From Rallus limicola (lineage: Eukaryota; Chordata; Aves; Gruiformes; Rallidae), in assembly GCA_022605955.1 (NCBI GenBank), contig JAKCOZ010000578.1, positions 57,438 through 121,437 of the forward strand: a stretch of DNA of 64,000 bases. The letters run 5' to 3'. A program made the position numbers and the translations under genes. The stretch's first letter is position 1, and the number at the start of each line of letters is the position of its first letter. The notes under the pieces are model-generated. The model worked only from the letters and a program-made list of their open reading frames with translations, ran no database searches and was not told the DNA's origin. Positions 23,571 to 37,463 of this stretch are shown one piece after another.

Positions 23571-26232
23571 TAACAGGACACACAAGCAGACCCTGTCACT
23601 TTGGCTCTCAGCCTTTTCCTTTGCATGGAAAGAGGGAACATGCCTGGAACCTCCTACGGTGCTTTTCTCGGCCCTAGCAGACTGCAGTTCAAAACATGCT
23701 AAACGTCCAGCAATAACTCCCAAAGTAAAGAAGCTAGGACTGAAAGGCATAGCTTGTCTGAAACCTCCTAACAGGACACACAAGCAGACCCTGTTACTTT
23801 GGCTCTCAGCCTTTTCCTTTGCCTGGAAAGAGGGAACATGCCTGGAACCTCCTACGGTGCTTTTCTCGGCCCTAGCAGACTGCAGTTCAAAACATGCTAA
23901 ACGTCCAGCAATAACTCCCAAAGTAAAGAAGCTAGGACTGAAAGGCATAGCTTGTCTGAAACCTCCTAACAGGACACACAAGCAGACCCTGTCACTTTGG
24001 CTCTCAGCCTTTTCCTTTGCGTGGAAAGAAGGAACAAACCTGCTACCTCCTACAGTGCTTTTCTCGGCCCTAGCAGACTGCAGTTCAAAACATGCTAAAC
24101 GTCCAGCAATAACTGCTAAAGTAAAGAAGCTAGGCATGAAAGGCATAGCTTGTCTGAAACCTCCTAACAGGACACACAAGCAGACCCTGTCACTTTGGCT
24201 CTCAGCCTTTTCCTTTGCCTGGAAAGAGGGAACATGCCTGGAACCTCCTACGGTGCTTTTCTCGGCCCTAGCAGACTGCAGTTCAAAACATGCTAAACGT
24301 CCAGCAATAACTCCCAAAGTAAAGAAGCTAGGACTGAAAGGCATAGCTTGTCTGAAACCTCCTAACAGGACACACAAGCAGACCCTGTCACTTTGGCTCT
24401 CAGCCTTTTCCTTTGCCTGGAAAGAAGGAACATACCTGCTACCTCCTACAGTGCTTTTCTCGGCCCTAGCAGACTGCAGTTCAAAACATGCTAAACGTCC
24501 AGCAATAACTCCCAAAGTAAAGAAGCTAGGCATGAAAGGCATAGCTTGTCTGAAACCTCCTAACAGGACACACAAGCAGACCCTGTCACTTTGGCTCTCA
24601 GCCTTTTCCTTTGCCTGGAAAGAGGGAACATGCCTGGAACCTCCTACGGTGCTTTTCTCGGCCCTAGCAGACTGCAGTTCAAAACATGCTAAACGTCCAG
24701 CAATAACTCCCAAAGTAAAGAAGCTAGGCATGAAAGGCATAGCTTGTCTGAAACCTCCTAACAGGACACACAAGCAGACCCTGTCACTTTGGCTCTCAGC
24801 CTTTTCCTTTGCCTGGAAAGAGGGAACATGCCTGGAACCTCCTACGGTGCTTTTCTCGGCCCTAGCAGACTGCAGTTCAAAACATGCTAAACATCCAGCA
24901 ATAACTCCCAAAGTAAAGAAGCTAGGCATGAAAGGCATAGCTTGTCTGAAACCTCCTAACAGGACACACAAGCAGACCCTGTCACTTTGGCTCTCAGCCT
25001 TTTCCTTTGCTTGGAAAGAGGGAACATGCCTGGAAGCTCCTACGGTGCTTTTCTCGGCCCTAGCAGACTGCAGTTCAAAACATGCTAAACGTCCAGCAAT
25101 AACTCCCAAAGTAAAGAAGCTAGGACTGAAAGGCATAGCTTGTCTGAAACCTCCTAACAGGACACACAAGCAGACCCTATCACTTTGGCTCTCAGCCTTT
25201 TCCTTTGCCTGGAAAGAAGGAACATACCTGCTACCTCCTACAGTGCTTTTCTCGGCCCTAGCAGACTGCAGTTCAAAACATGCTAAACGTCCAGCAATAA
25301 CTCCCAAAGTAAAGAAGCTAGGACAGAAAGGCATAGCTTGTCTGAAACCTCCTAACAGGACACACAAGCAGACCCTGTTACTTTGGCTCTCAGCCTTTTC
25401 CTTTGCCTGGAAAGAGGGAACATGCCTGGAAGCTACTACGGTGCTTTTCTCGGCCCTAGCAGACTGCAGTTCAAAACATGCTAAACGTCCAGCAATAACT
25501 CCCAAAGTAAAGAAGCTAGGCATGAAAGGCATAGCTTGTCTGAAACCTCCTAACAGGACACACAAGCAGACCCTGTCACTTTGGCTCTCAGCCTTTTCCT
25601 TTGCCTGGAAAGAAGGAACATACCTGCTACCTCCTACAGTGCTTTTCTCGGCCCTAGCAGACTGCAGTTCAAAACATGCTAAACGTCCAGCTATAACTGC
25701 TAAAGTAAAGAAGCTAGGCATGAAAGGCATAGCTTGTCTGAAACCTCCTAACAGGACACACAAGCAGACCCTGTCACTTTGGCTCTCAGCCTTTTCCTTT
25801 GCCTGGAAAGAGGGAACATGCCTGGAACCTCCTACGGTGCTTTTCTCGGCCCTAGCAGACTGCAGTTCAAAACATGCTAAACGTCCAGCAATAACTCCCA
25901 AAGTAAAGAAGCTAGGACTGAAAGGCATAGCTTGTCTGAAACCTCCTAACAGGACACACAAGCAGACCCTGTCACTTTGGCTCTCAGCCTTTTCCTTTGC
26001 CTGGAAAGAGGGAACATGCCTGGAACCTCCTACGGTGCTTTTCTCGGCCCTAGCAGACTGCAGTTCAAAACATGCTAAACGTCCAGCAATAACTCCCAAA
26101 GTAAAGAAGCTAGGACTGAAAGGCATAGCTTGTCTGAAACCTCCTAACAGGACACACAAGCAGACCCTGTCACTTTGGCTCTCAGCCTTTTCCTTTGCCT
26201 GGAAAGAAGGAACATACCTGCTACCTCCTACA
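23571..26232 (-). repeat. Satellite stretch with a dispersed-copy signature
   Basis: About 13.4 monomers. It holds a recognisable monomer string: GGACAGAAAGG at 25321 followed about 370 bp later by CCAGCTATAACTGC. The same string recurs 42 monomers downstream (33636) and again near 53440. The stretch also holds another GCTAAAGTAAAG variant at about 24114 and the unique GGAACAAACC. No other element is visible. Confidence 0.85.
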
Positions 26233-27816
26233 GTGCTTTTCTCGGCCCTAGCAGACTGCAGTTCAAAACATGCTAAACGTCCAGCAATAACTCCCAAAGT
26301 AAAGAAGCTAGGCATGAAAGGCATAGCTTGTCTGAAACCTCCTAACAGGACACACAAGCAGACCCTGTCACTTTGGCTCTCAGCCTTTTCCTTTGCCTGG
26401 AAAGAGGGAACATGCCTGGAACCTCCTACGGTGCTTTTCTCGGCCCTAGCAGACTGCAGTTCAAAACATGCTAAACGTCCAGCAATAACTCCCAAAGTAA
26501 AGAAGCTAGGCATGAAAGGCATAGCTTGTCTGAAACCTCCTAACAGGACACACAAGCAGACCCAGTCACTTTGGCTCTCAGCCTTTTCCTTTGCCTGGAA
26601 AGAGGGAACATGCCTGGAACCTCCTACGGTGCTTTTCTCGGCCCTAGCAGACTGCAGTTCAAAACATGCTAAACGTCCAGCAATAACTCCCAAAGTAAAG
26701 AAGCTAGGACTGAAAGGCATAGCTTGTCTGAAACCTCCTAACAGGACACACAAGCAGACCCTGTCACTTTGGCTCTCAGCCTTTTCCTTTGCCTGGAAAG
26801 AGGGAACATGCCTGGAACATCCTACGGTGCTTTTCTCGGCCCTAGCAGACTGCAGTTCAAAACATGCTAAACGTCCAGCAATAACTCCCAAAGTAAAGAA
26901 GCTAGGCATGAAAGGCATAGCTTGTCTGAAACCTCCTAACAGGACACACAAGCAGACCCTGTCACTTTGGCTCTCAGCCTTTTCCTTTGCCTGGAAAGAG
27001 GGAACATGCCTGGAAGCTCCTACGGTGCTTTTCTCGGCCCTAGCAGACTGCAGTTCAAAACATGCTAAACGTCCAGCAATAACTCCCAAAGTAAAGAAGC
27101 TAGGACTGAAAGGCATAGCTTGTCTGAAACCTCCTAACAGGACACACAAGCAGACCCTGTCACTTTGGCTCTCAGCCTTTTCCTTTGCCTGGAAAGAGGG
27201 AACATGCCTGGAACATCCTACGGTGCTTTTCTCGGCCCTAGCAGACTGCAGTTCAAAACATGCTAAACGTCCAGCAATAACTCCCAAAGTAAAGAAGCTA
27301 GGACTGAAAGGCATAGCTTGTCTGAAACCTCCTAACAGGACACACAAGCAGACCCTGTCACTTTGGCTCTCAGCCTTTTCCTTTGCCTGGAAAGAAGGAA
27401 CATACCTGCTACCTCCTACAGTGCTTTTCTCGGCCCTAGCAGACTGCAGTTCAAAACATGCTAAACGTCCAGCAATAACTCCCAAAGTAAAGAAGCTAGG
27501 ACTGAAAGGCATAGCTTGTATGAAACCTCCTAACAGGACACACAAGCAGACCCTGTCACTTTGGCTCTCAGCCTTTTCCTTTGCCTGGAAAGAGGGAACA
27601 TGCCTGGAACCTCCTACGGTGCTTTTCTCGGCCCTAGCAGACTGCAGTTCAAAACATGCTAAACATCCAGCAATAACTCCCAAAGTAAAGAAGCTAGGAC
27701 TGAAAGGCATAGCTTGTCTGAAACCTCCTAACAGGACACACAAGCAGACCCTGTCACTTTGGCTCTCAGCCTTTTCCTTTGCCTGGAAAGAAGGAACATA
27801 CCTGCTACCTCCTACA
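26233..27816 (-). repeat. 8-monomer HOR (1,584 bp), copy 1
   Basis: Eight monomers whose variant order is repeated in the next 1,584 bp. Diagnostic sites include CAGACCCAGTC (26556-26566), two GGAACATCC monomers, GCTTGTATGAAACC (around 27519) and a CTAAACATCC monomer. The variant order matches the following copy at every diagnostic site I compared. Confidence 0.9.
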
Positions 27817-29400
27817 GTGCTTTTCTCGGCCCTAGCAGACTGCAGTTCAAAACATGCTAAACGTCCAGCAATAACTCCCAAAGTAAAGAAGCTAGGCATG
27901 AAAGGCATAGCTTGTCTGAAACCTCCTAACAGGACACACAAGCAGACCCTGTCACTTTGGCTCTCAGCCTTTTCCTTTGCCTGGAAAGAGGGAACATGCC
28001 TGGAACCTCCTACGGTGCTTTTCTCGGCCCTAGCAGACTGCAGTTCAAAACATGCTAAACGTCCAGCAATAACTCCCAAAGTAAAGAAGCTAGGCATGAA
28101 AGGCATAGCTTGTCTGAAACCTCCTAACAGGACACACAAGCAGACCCAGTCACTTTGGCTCTCAGCCTTTTCCTTTGCCTGGAAAGAGGGAACATGCCTG
28201 GAACCTCCTACGGTGCTTTTCTCGGCCCTAGCAGACTGCAGTTCAAAACATGCTAAACGTCCAGCAATAACTCCCAAAGTAAAGAAGCTAGGACTGAAAG
28301 GCATAGCTTGTCTGAAACCTCCTAACAGGACACACAAGCAGACCCTGTCACTTTGGCTCTCAGCCTTTTCCTTTGCCTGGAAAGAGGGAACATGCCTGGA
28401 ACATCCTACGGTGCTTTTCTCGGCCCTAGCAGACTGCAGTTCAAAACATGCTAAACGTCCAGCAATAACTCCCAAAGTAAAGAAGCTAGGCATGAAAGGC
28501 ATAGCTTGTCTGAAACCTCCTAACAGGACACACAAGCAGACCCTGTCACTTTGGCTCTCAGCCTTTTCCTTTGCCTGGAAAGAGGGAACATGCCTGGAAG
28601 CTCCTACGGTGCTTTTCTCGGCCCTAGCAGACTGCAGTTCAAAACATGCTAAACGTCCAGCAATAACTCCCAAAGTAAAGAAGCTAGGACTGAAAGGCAT
28701 AGCTTGTCTGAAACCTCCTAACAGGACACACAAGCAGACCCTGTCACTTTGGCTCTCAGCCTTTTCCTTTGCCTGGAAAGAGGGAACATGCCTGGAACAT
28801 CCTACGGTGCTTTTCTCGGCCCTAGCAGACTGCAGTTCAAAACATGCTAAACGTCCAGCAATAACTCCCAAAGTAAAGAAGCTAGGACTGAAAGGCATAG
28901 CTTGTCTGAAACCTCCTAACAGGACACACAAGCAGACCCTGTCACTTTGGCTCTCAGCCTTTTCCTTTGCCTGGAAAGAAGGAACATACCTGCTACCTCC
29001 TACAGTGCTTTTCTCGGCCCTAGCAGACTGCAGTTCAAAACATGCTAAACGTCCAGCAATAACTCCCAAAGTAAAGAAGCTAGGACTGAAAGGCATAGCT
29101 TGTATGAAACCTCCTAACAGGACACACAAGCAGACCCTGTCACTTTGGCTCTCAGCCTTTTCCTTTGCCTGGAAAGAGGGAACATGCCTGGAACCTCCTA
29201 CGGTGCTTTTCTCGGCCCTAGCAGACTGCAGTTCAAAACATGCTAAACATCCAGCAATAACTCCCAAAGTAAAGAAGCTAGGACTGAAAGGCATAGCTTG
29301 TCTGAAACCTCCTAACAGGACACACAAGCAGACCCTGTCACTTTGGCTCTCAGCCTTTTCCTTTGCCTGGAAAGAAGGAACATACCTGCTACCTCCTACA
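27817..29400 (-). repeat. 8-monomer HOR (1,584 bp), copy 2
   Basis: Repeats 26233-27816 at an offset of exactly 1,584 bp: CAGACCCAGTC at 28140-28150, TGTATGAAACC around 29103, and CTAAACATCC in the last monomer. The following monomers (29401 on) lack the CCCAGTC variant, so the duplication ends here. Confidence 0.9.
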
Positions 29401-32400
29401 GTGCTTTTCTCGGCCCTAGCAGACTGCAGTTCAAAACATGCTAAACGTCCAGCAATAACTCCCAAAGTAAAGAAGCTAGGCATGAAAGGCATAGCTTGTC
29501 TGAAACCTCCTAACAGGACACACAAGCAGACCCTGTCACTTTGGCTCTCAGCCTTTTCCTTTGCCTGGAAAGAGGGAACATGCCTGGAACCTCCTACGGT
29601 GCTTTTCTCGGCCCTAGCAGACTGCAGTTCAAAACATGCTAAACGTCCAGCAATAACTCCCAAAGTAAAGAAGCTAGGCATGAAAGGCATAGCTTGTCTG
29701 AAACCTCCTAACAGGACACACAAGCAGACCCTGTCACTTTGGCTCTCAGCCTTTTCCTTTGCCTGGAAAGAGGGAACATGCCTGGAACCTCCTACGGTGC
29801 TTTTCTCGGCCCTAGCAGACTGCAGTTCAAAACATGCTAAACATCCAGCAATAACTCCCAAAGTAAAGAAGCTAGGCATGAAAGGCATAGCTTGTCTGAA
29901 ACCTCCTAACAGGACACACAAGCAGACCCTGTCACTTTGGCTCTCAGCCTTTTCCTTTGCCTGGAAAGAGGGAACATGCCTGGAAGCTCCTACGGTGCTT
30001 TTCTCGGCCCTAGCAGACTGCAGTTCAAAACATGCTAAACGTCCAGCAATAACTCCCAAAGTAAAGAAGCTAGGCATGAAAGGCATAGCTTGTCTGAAAC
30101 CTCCTAACAGGACACACAAGCAGACCCTATCACTTTGGCTCTCAGCCTTTTCCTTTGCCTGGAAAGAAGGAACATACCTGCTACCTCCTACAGTGCTTTT
30201 CTCGGCCCTAGCAGACTGCAGTTCAAAACATGCTAAACGTCCAGCAATAACTCCCAAAGTAAAGAAGCTAGGACTGAAAGGCATAGCTTGTCTGAAACCT
30301 CCTAACAGGACACACAAGCAGACCCTGTCACTTTGGCTCTCAGCCTTTTCCTTTGCCTGGAAAGAGGGAACATGCCTGGAACCTCCTACGGTGCTTTTCT
30401 CGGCCCTAGCAGACTGCAGTTCAAAACATGCTAAACGTCCAGCAATAACTCCCAAAGTAAAGAAGCTAGGACTGAAAGGCATAGCTTGTCTGAAACCTCC
30501 TAACAGGACACACAAGCAGACCCTGTCACTTTGGCTCTCAGCCTTTTCCTTTGCCTGGATAGAAGGAACATACCTGCTACCTCCTACGGTGCTTTTCTCG
30601 GCCCTAGCAGACTGCAGTTCAAAACATGCTAAACGTCCAGCAATAACTCCCAAAGTAAAGAAGCTAGGCATGAAAGGCATAGCTTGTCTGAAACCTCCTA
30701 ACAGGACACACAAGCAGACCCTGTCACTTTGGCTCTCAGCCTTTTCCTTTGCCTGGAAAGAGGGAACATGCCTGGAACCTCATACGGTGCTTTTCTCGGC
30801 CCTAGCAGACTGCAGTTCAAAACATGCTAAACGTCCAGCAATAACTCCCAAAGTAAAGAAGCTAGGACTGAAAGGCATAGCTTGTCTGAAACCTCCTAAC
30901 AGGACACACAAGCAGACCCTGTTACTTTGGCTCTCAGCCTTTTCCTTTGCCTGGAAAGAGGGAACATGCCTGGAACCTCATACGGTGCTTTTCTCGGCCC
31001 TAGCAGACTGCAGTTCAAAACATGCTAAACGTCCAGCAATAACTCCCAAAGTAAAGAAGCTAGGACTGAAAGGCATAGCTTGTCTGAAACCTCCTAACAG
31101 GACACACAAGCAGACCCTGTCACTTTGGCTCTCAGCCTTTTCCTTTGCCTGGAAAGAAGGAACATACCTGCTACCTCCTACAGTGCTTTTCTCGGCCCTA
31201 GCAGACTGCAGTTCAAAACATGCTAAACGTCCAGCAATAACTGCTAAAGTAAAGAAGCTAGGCATGAAAGCATAGCTTGTCTGAAACCTCCTAACAGGAC
31301 ACACAAGCAGACCCTGTCACTTTGGCTCTCAGCCTTTTCCTTTGCCTGGAAAGAGGGAACATGCCTGGAACATCCTACGGTGCTTTTCTCGGCCCTAGCA
31401 GACTGCAGTTCAAAACATGCTAAACGTCCAGCAATAACTCCCAAAGTAAAGAAGCTAGGACTGAAAGGCATAGCTTGTCTGAAACCTCCTAACAGGACAC
31501 ACAAGCAGACCCTGTCACTTTGGCTCTCAGCCTTTTCCTTTGCCTGGAAAGAAGGAACATACCTGCTACCTCCTACAGTGCTTTTCTCGGCCCTAGCAGA
31601 CTGCAGTTCAAAACATGCTAAACGTCCAGCAATAACTCCCAAAGTAAAGAAGCTAGGCATGAAAGGCATAGCTTGTCTGAAACCTCCTAACAGGACACAC
31701 AAGCAGACCCTGTCACTTTGGCTCTCAGCCTTTTCCTTTGCCTGGAAAGAGGGAACATGCCTGGAACCTCCTACGGTGCTTTTCTCGGCCCTAGCAGACT
31801 GCAGTTCAAAACTTGCTAAACGTCCAGCAATAACTCCCAAAGTAAAGAAGCTAGGACTGAAAGGCATAGCTTGTCTGAAACCTCCTAACAGGACACACAA
31901 GCAGACCCTGTCACTTTGGCTCTCAGCCTTTTCCTTTGCCTGGAAAGAGGGAACATGCCTGGAACCTCCTACGGTGCTTTTCTCGGCCCTAGCAGACTGC
32001 AGTTCAAAACATGCTAAACGTCCAGCAATAACTCCCAAAGTAAAGAAGCTAGGCATGAAAGGCATAGCTTGTCTGAAACCTCCTAACAGGACACACAAGC
32101 AGACCCTGTCACTTTGGCTCTCAGCCTTTTCCTTTGCCTGGAAAGAAGGAACATACCTGCTACCTCCTACAGTGCTTTTCTCGGCCCTAGCAGACTGCAG
32201 TTCAAAACATGCTAAACGTCCAGCAATAACTCCCAAAGTAAAGAAGCTAGGACTGAAAGGCATAGCTTGTCTGAAACCTCCTAACAGGACACACAAGCAG
32301 ACCCTGTCACTTTGGCTCTCAGCCTTTTCCTTTGCCTGGAAAGAGGGAACATGCCTGGAACCTCCTACGGTGCTTTTCTCGGCCCTAGCAGACTGCAGTT

Positions 32401-35400
32401 CAAAACATGCTAAACGTCCAGCAATAACTCCCAAAGTAAAGAAGCTAGGACTGAAAGGCATAGCTTGTCTGAAACCTCCTAACAGGACACACAAGCAGAC
32501 CCTGTCACTTTGGCTCTCAGCCTTTTCCTTTGCCTGGAAAGAAGGAACATACCTGCTACCTCCTACAGTGCTTTTCTCGGCCCTAGCAGACTGCAGTTCA
32601 AAACATGCTAAACGTCCAGCAATAACTCCCAAAGTAAAGAAGCTAGGACTGAAAGGCATAGCTTGTCTGAAACCTCCTAACAGGACACACAAGCAGACCC
32701 TGTCACTTTGGCTCTCAGCCTTTTCCTTTGCCTGGAAAGAGGGAACATGCCTGGAACCTCATACGGTGCTTTTCTCGGCCCTAGCAGACTGCAGTTCAAA
32801 ACATGCTAAACGTCCAGCAATAACTCCCAAAGTAAAGAAGCTAGGCATGAAAGGCATAGCTTGTCTGAAACCTCCTAACAGGACACACAAGCAGACCCTG
32901 TCACTTTGGCTCTCAGCCTTTTCCTTTGCCTGGAAAGAGGGAACATGCCTGGAAGCTCCTACGGTGCTTTTCTCGGCCCTAGCAGACTGCAGTTCAAAAC
33001 ATGCTAAACGTCCAGCAATAACTCCCAAAGTAAAGAAGCTAGGACTGAAAGGCATAGCTTGTCTGAAACCTCCTAACAGGACACACAAGCAGACCCTGTC
33101 ACTTTGGCTCTCAGCCTTTTCCTTTGCCTGGAAAGAAGGAACATACCTGCTACCTCCTACAGTGCTTTTCTCGGCCCTAGCAGACTGCAGTTCAAAACAT
33201 GCTAAACGTCCAGCAATAACTCCCAAAGTAAAGAAGCTAGGACTGAAAGGCATAGCTTGTATGAAACCTCCTAACAGGACACACAAGCAGACCCTGTCAC
33301 TTTGGCTCTCAGCCTTTTCCTTTGCCTGGAAAGAGGGAACATGCCTGGAACCTCCTACGGTGCTTTTCTCGGCCCTAGCAGACTGCAGTTCAAAACATGC
33401 TAAACGTCCAGCAATAACTCCCAAAGTAAAGAAGCTAGGACTGAAAGGCATAGCTTGTCTGAAACCTCCTAACAGGACACACAAGCAGACCCTGTCACTT
33501 TGGCTCTCAGCCTTTTCCTTTGCCTGGAAAGAAGGAACATACCTGCTACCTCCTACAGTGCTTTTCTCGGCCCTAGCAGACTGCAGTTCAAAACATGCTA
33601 AACGTCCAGCAATAACTCCCAAAGTAAAGAAGCTAGGACAGAAAGGCATAGCTTGTCTGAAACCTCCTAACAGGACACACAAGCAGACCCTGTTACTTTG
33701 GCTCTCAGCCTTTTCCTTTGCCTGGAAAGAGGGAACATGCCTGGAACCTCCTACGGTGCTTTTCTCGGCCCTAGCAGACTGCAGTTCAAAACATGCTAAA
33801 CGTCCAGCAATAACTCCCAAAGTAAAGAAGCTAGGCATGAAAGGCATAGCTTGTCTGAAACCTCCTAACAGGACACACAAGCAGACCCTGTCACTTTGGC
33901 TCTCAGCCTTTTCCTTTGCCTGGAAAGAAGGAACATACCTGCTACCTCCTACAGTGCTTTTCTCGGCCCTAGCAGACTGCAGTTCAAAACATGCTAAACG
34001 TCCAGCTATAACTGCTAAAGTAAAGAAGCTAGGCATGAAAGGCATAGCTTGTCTGAAACCTCCTAACAGGACACACAAGCAGACCCTGTCACTTTGGCTC
34101 TCAGCCTTTTCCTTTGCCTGGAAAGAGGGAACATGCCTGGAACCTCCTACGGTGCTTTTCTCGGCCCTAGCAGACTGCAGTTCAAAACATGCTAAACGTC
34201 CAGCAATAACTCCCAAAGTAAAGAAGCTAGGACTGAAAGGCATAGCTTGTCTGAAACCTCCTAACAGGACACACAAGCAGACCCTGTCACTTTGGCTCTC
34301 AGCCTTTTCCTTTGCCTGGAAAGAAGGAACATACCTGCTACCTCCTATAGTGCTTTTCTCGGCCCTAGCAGACTGCAGTTCAAAACATGCTAAACGTCCA
34401 GCAATAACTCCCAAAGTAAAGAAGCTAGGACTGAAAGGCATAGCTTGTCTGAAACCTCCTAACAGGACACACAAGCAGACCCTGTCACTTTGGCTCTCAG
34501 CCTTTTCCTTTGCCTGGAAAGAGGGAACATGCCTGGAACCTCCTACGGTGCTTTTCTCGGCCCTAGCAGACTGCAGTTCAAAACATGCTAAACGTCCAGC
34601 AATAACTCCCAAAGTAAAGAAGCTAGGACTGAAAGGCATAGCTTGTCTGAAACCTCCTAACAGGACACACAAGCAGACCCTGTCACTTTGGCTCTCAGCC
34701 TTTTCCTTTGCCTGGAAAGAGGGAACATGCCTGGAACCTCCTACGGTGCTTTTCTCGGCCCTAGCAGACTGCAGTTCAAAACTTGCTAAACGTCCAGCAA
34801 TAACTCCCAAAGTAAAGAAGCTAGGACTGAAAGGCATAGCTTGTCTGAAACCTCCTAACAGGACACACAAGCAGACCCTGTCACTTTGGCTCTCAGCCTT
34901 TTCCTTTGCCTGGAAAGAGGGAACATGCCTGGAACCTCCTACGGTGCTTTTCTCGGCCCTAGCAGACTGCAGTTCAAAACATGCTAAACGTCCAGCAATA
35001 ACTCCCAAAGTAAAGAAGCTAGGACTGAAAGGCATAGCTTGTCTGAAACCTCCTAACAGGACACACAAGCAGACCCTGTCACTTTGGCTCTCAGCCTTTT
35101 CCTTTGCCTGGAAAGAGGGAACATGCCTGGAACATCCTACGGTGCTTTTCTCGGCCCTAGCAGACTGCAGTTCAAAACATGCTAAATGTCCAGCAATAAC
35201 TCCCAAAGTAAAGAAGCTAGGACTGAAAGGCATAGCTTGTCTGAAACCTCCTAACAGGACACACAAGCAGACCCTGTCACTTTGGCTCTCAGCCTTTTCC
35301 TTTGCCTGGAAAGAAGGAACATACCTGCTACCTCCTACAGTGCTTTTCTCGGCCCTAGCAGACTGCAGTTCAAAACATGCTAAACGTCCAGCAATAACTC

Positions 35401-35880
35401 CCAAAGTAAAGAAGCTAGGCATGAAAGGCATAGCTTGTCTGAAACCTCCTAACAGGACACACAAGCAGACCCTGTCACTTTGGCTCTCAGCCTTTTCCTT
35501 TGCCTGGAAAGAGGGAACATGCCTGGAACCTCCTACGGTGCTTTTCTCGGCCCTAGCAGACTGCAGTTCAAAACTTGCTAAACGTCCAGCAATAACTCCC
35601 AAAGTAAAGAAGCTAGGCATGAAAGGCATAGCTTGTCTGAAACCTCCTAACAGGACACACAAGCAGACCCTGTCACTTTGGCTCTCAGCCTTTTCCTTTG
35701 CCTGGAAAGAGGGAACATGCCTGGAACCTCCTAGGGTGCTTTTCTCGGCCCTAGCAGACTGCAGTTCAAAACATGCTAAACGTCCAGCAATAACTCCCAA
35801 AGTAAAGAAGCTAGGACTGAAAGGCATAGCTTGTCTGAAACCTCCTAACAGGACACACAAGCAGACCCTGTCACTTTGGC
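29401..35880 (-). repeat. Satellite stretch, template-like region for the 50-56 kb copy
   Basis: About 32.7 monomers. Distinctive monomers are GCCTGGATAGAAGG (about 30555), a one-base deletion giving GCATGAAAGCATAGC at 31262-31276, GGACAGAAAGG at 33636 and CCTCCTATAGTGC around 34344. From about 30.2 kb they recur in the same order near 50.36, 51.07, 53.44 and 54.15 kb, about 100 monomers downstream. Confidence 0.88.
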
Positions 35881-37463
35881 TACAGCCTTTTCCTTTGCCT
35901 GGAAAGAAGGAACATACCTGCTACCTCCTACAGTGCTTTTCTCGGCCCTAGCAGACTGCAGTTCAAAACATGCTAAACGTCCAGCAATAACTCCCAAAGT
36001 AAAGAAGCTAGGACTGAAAGGCATAGCTTGTCTGAAACCTCCTAACAGGACACACAAGCAGACCCTGTCACTTTGGCTCTCAGCCTTTTCCTTTGCCTGG
36101 AAAGAGGGAACATGCCTGGAACCTCCTACGGTGCTTTTCTCGGCCCTAGCAGACTGCAGTTCAAAACATGCTAAACGTCCAGCAATAACTCCCAAAGTAA
36201 AGAAGCTAGGACTGAAAGGCATAGCTTGTCTGAAACCTCCTAACAGGACACACAAGCAGACCCTGTCACTTTGGCTCTCAGCCTTTTCCTTTGCCTGGAA
36301 AGAAGGAACATACCTGCTACCTCCTACAGTGCTTTTCTCGGCCCTAGCAGACTGCAGTTCAAAACATGCTAAACGTCCAGCAATAACTCCCAAAGTAAAG
36401 AAGCTAGGACTGAAAGGCATAGCTTGTCTGAAACCTCCTAACAGGACACACAAGCAGACCCTGTCACTTTGGCTCTCAGCCTTTTCCTTTGCCTGGAAAG
36501 AGGGAACATGCCTGGAACCTCCTACGGTGCTTTTCTCGGCCCTAGCAGACTGCAGTTCAAAACATGCTAAACGTCCAGCAATAACTCCCAAAGTAAAGAA
36601 GCTAGGCATGAAAGGCATAGCTTGTCTGAAACCTCCTAACAGGACACACAAGCAGACCCTGTCACTTTGGCTCTCAGCCTTTTCCTTTGCCTGGAAAGAG
36701 GGAACATGCCTGGAACCTCCTACGGTGCTTTTCTCGGCCCTAGCAGACTGCAGTTCAAAACATGCTAAACGTCCAGCAATAACTCCCAAAGTAAAGAAGC
36801 TAGGACTGAAAGGCATAGCTTGTCTGAAACCTCCTAACAGGACACACAAGCAGACCCTGTCACTTTGGCTCTCAGCCTTTTCCTTTGCCTGGAAAGAGGG
36901 AACATGCCTGGAACATCCTACGGTGCTTTTCTCGGCCCTAGCAGACTGCAGTTCAAAACATGCTAAACGTCCAGCAATAACTCCCAAAGTAAAGAAGCTA
37001 GGACTGAAAGGCATAGCTTGTCTGAAACCTCCTAACAGGACACACAAGCAGACCCTGTCACTTTGGCTCTCAGCCTTTTCCTTTGCCTGGAAAGAAGGAA
37101 CATACCTGCTACCTCCTACAGTGCTTTTCTCGGCCCTAGCAGACTGCAGTTCAAAACATGCTAAACGTCCAGCAATAACTCCCAAAGTAAAGAAGCTAGG
37201 TATGAAAGGCATAGCTTGTCTGAAACCTCCTAACAGGACACACAAGCAGACCCTGTCATTTTGGCTCTCAGCCTTTTCCTTTGCCTGGAAAGAAGGAACA
37301 TACCTGCTACCTCCTACGGTGCTTTTCTCGGCCCTAGCAGACTGCAGTTCAAAACATGCTAAACGTCCAGCAATAACTCCCAAAGTAAAGAAGCTAGGCA
37401 TGAAAGGCATAGCTTGTCTGAAACCTCCTAACAGGACACACAAGCAGACCCTGTCACTTTGGC
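35881..37463 (-). repeat. 8-monomer duplication (1,583 bp), copy 1
   Basis: Starts at a rare junction-like variant, TTTGGCTACAGCC (normally TTTGGCTCTCAGCC, one base shorter). The same variant and the same order of the next seven monomers recur 1,583 bp later at 37464. The eighth monomer differs: here it carries CCTGTCATTTTGG. Confidence 0.85.

Noticed and set aside
20848..31275. A 3,475-codon open frame (and many others of 200-3,934 codons on both strands) as genes
   Set aside because: They are one 66-codon frame repeated. Open frames overlap on opposite strands over the same bases, there is no unique N or C terminus, and nonsense variants (TAA marker, TGA at 41221 and 45775) are amplified along the array.
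18142..36282. Exact palindromic duplication of the whole forward block
   Set aside because: Subtype order beside the junction is not mirrored: the last forward monomer is the CATGCC type and the first reverse monomer the CAGTCC type, and later subtypes do not match in reverse order. Only family-level complementarity holds.
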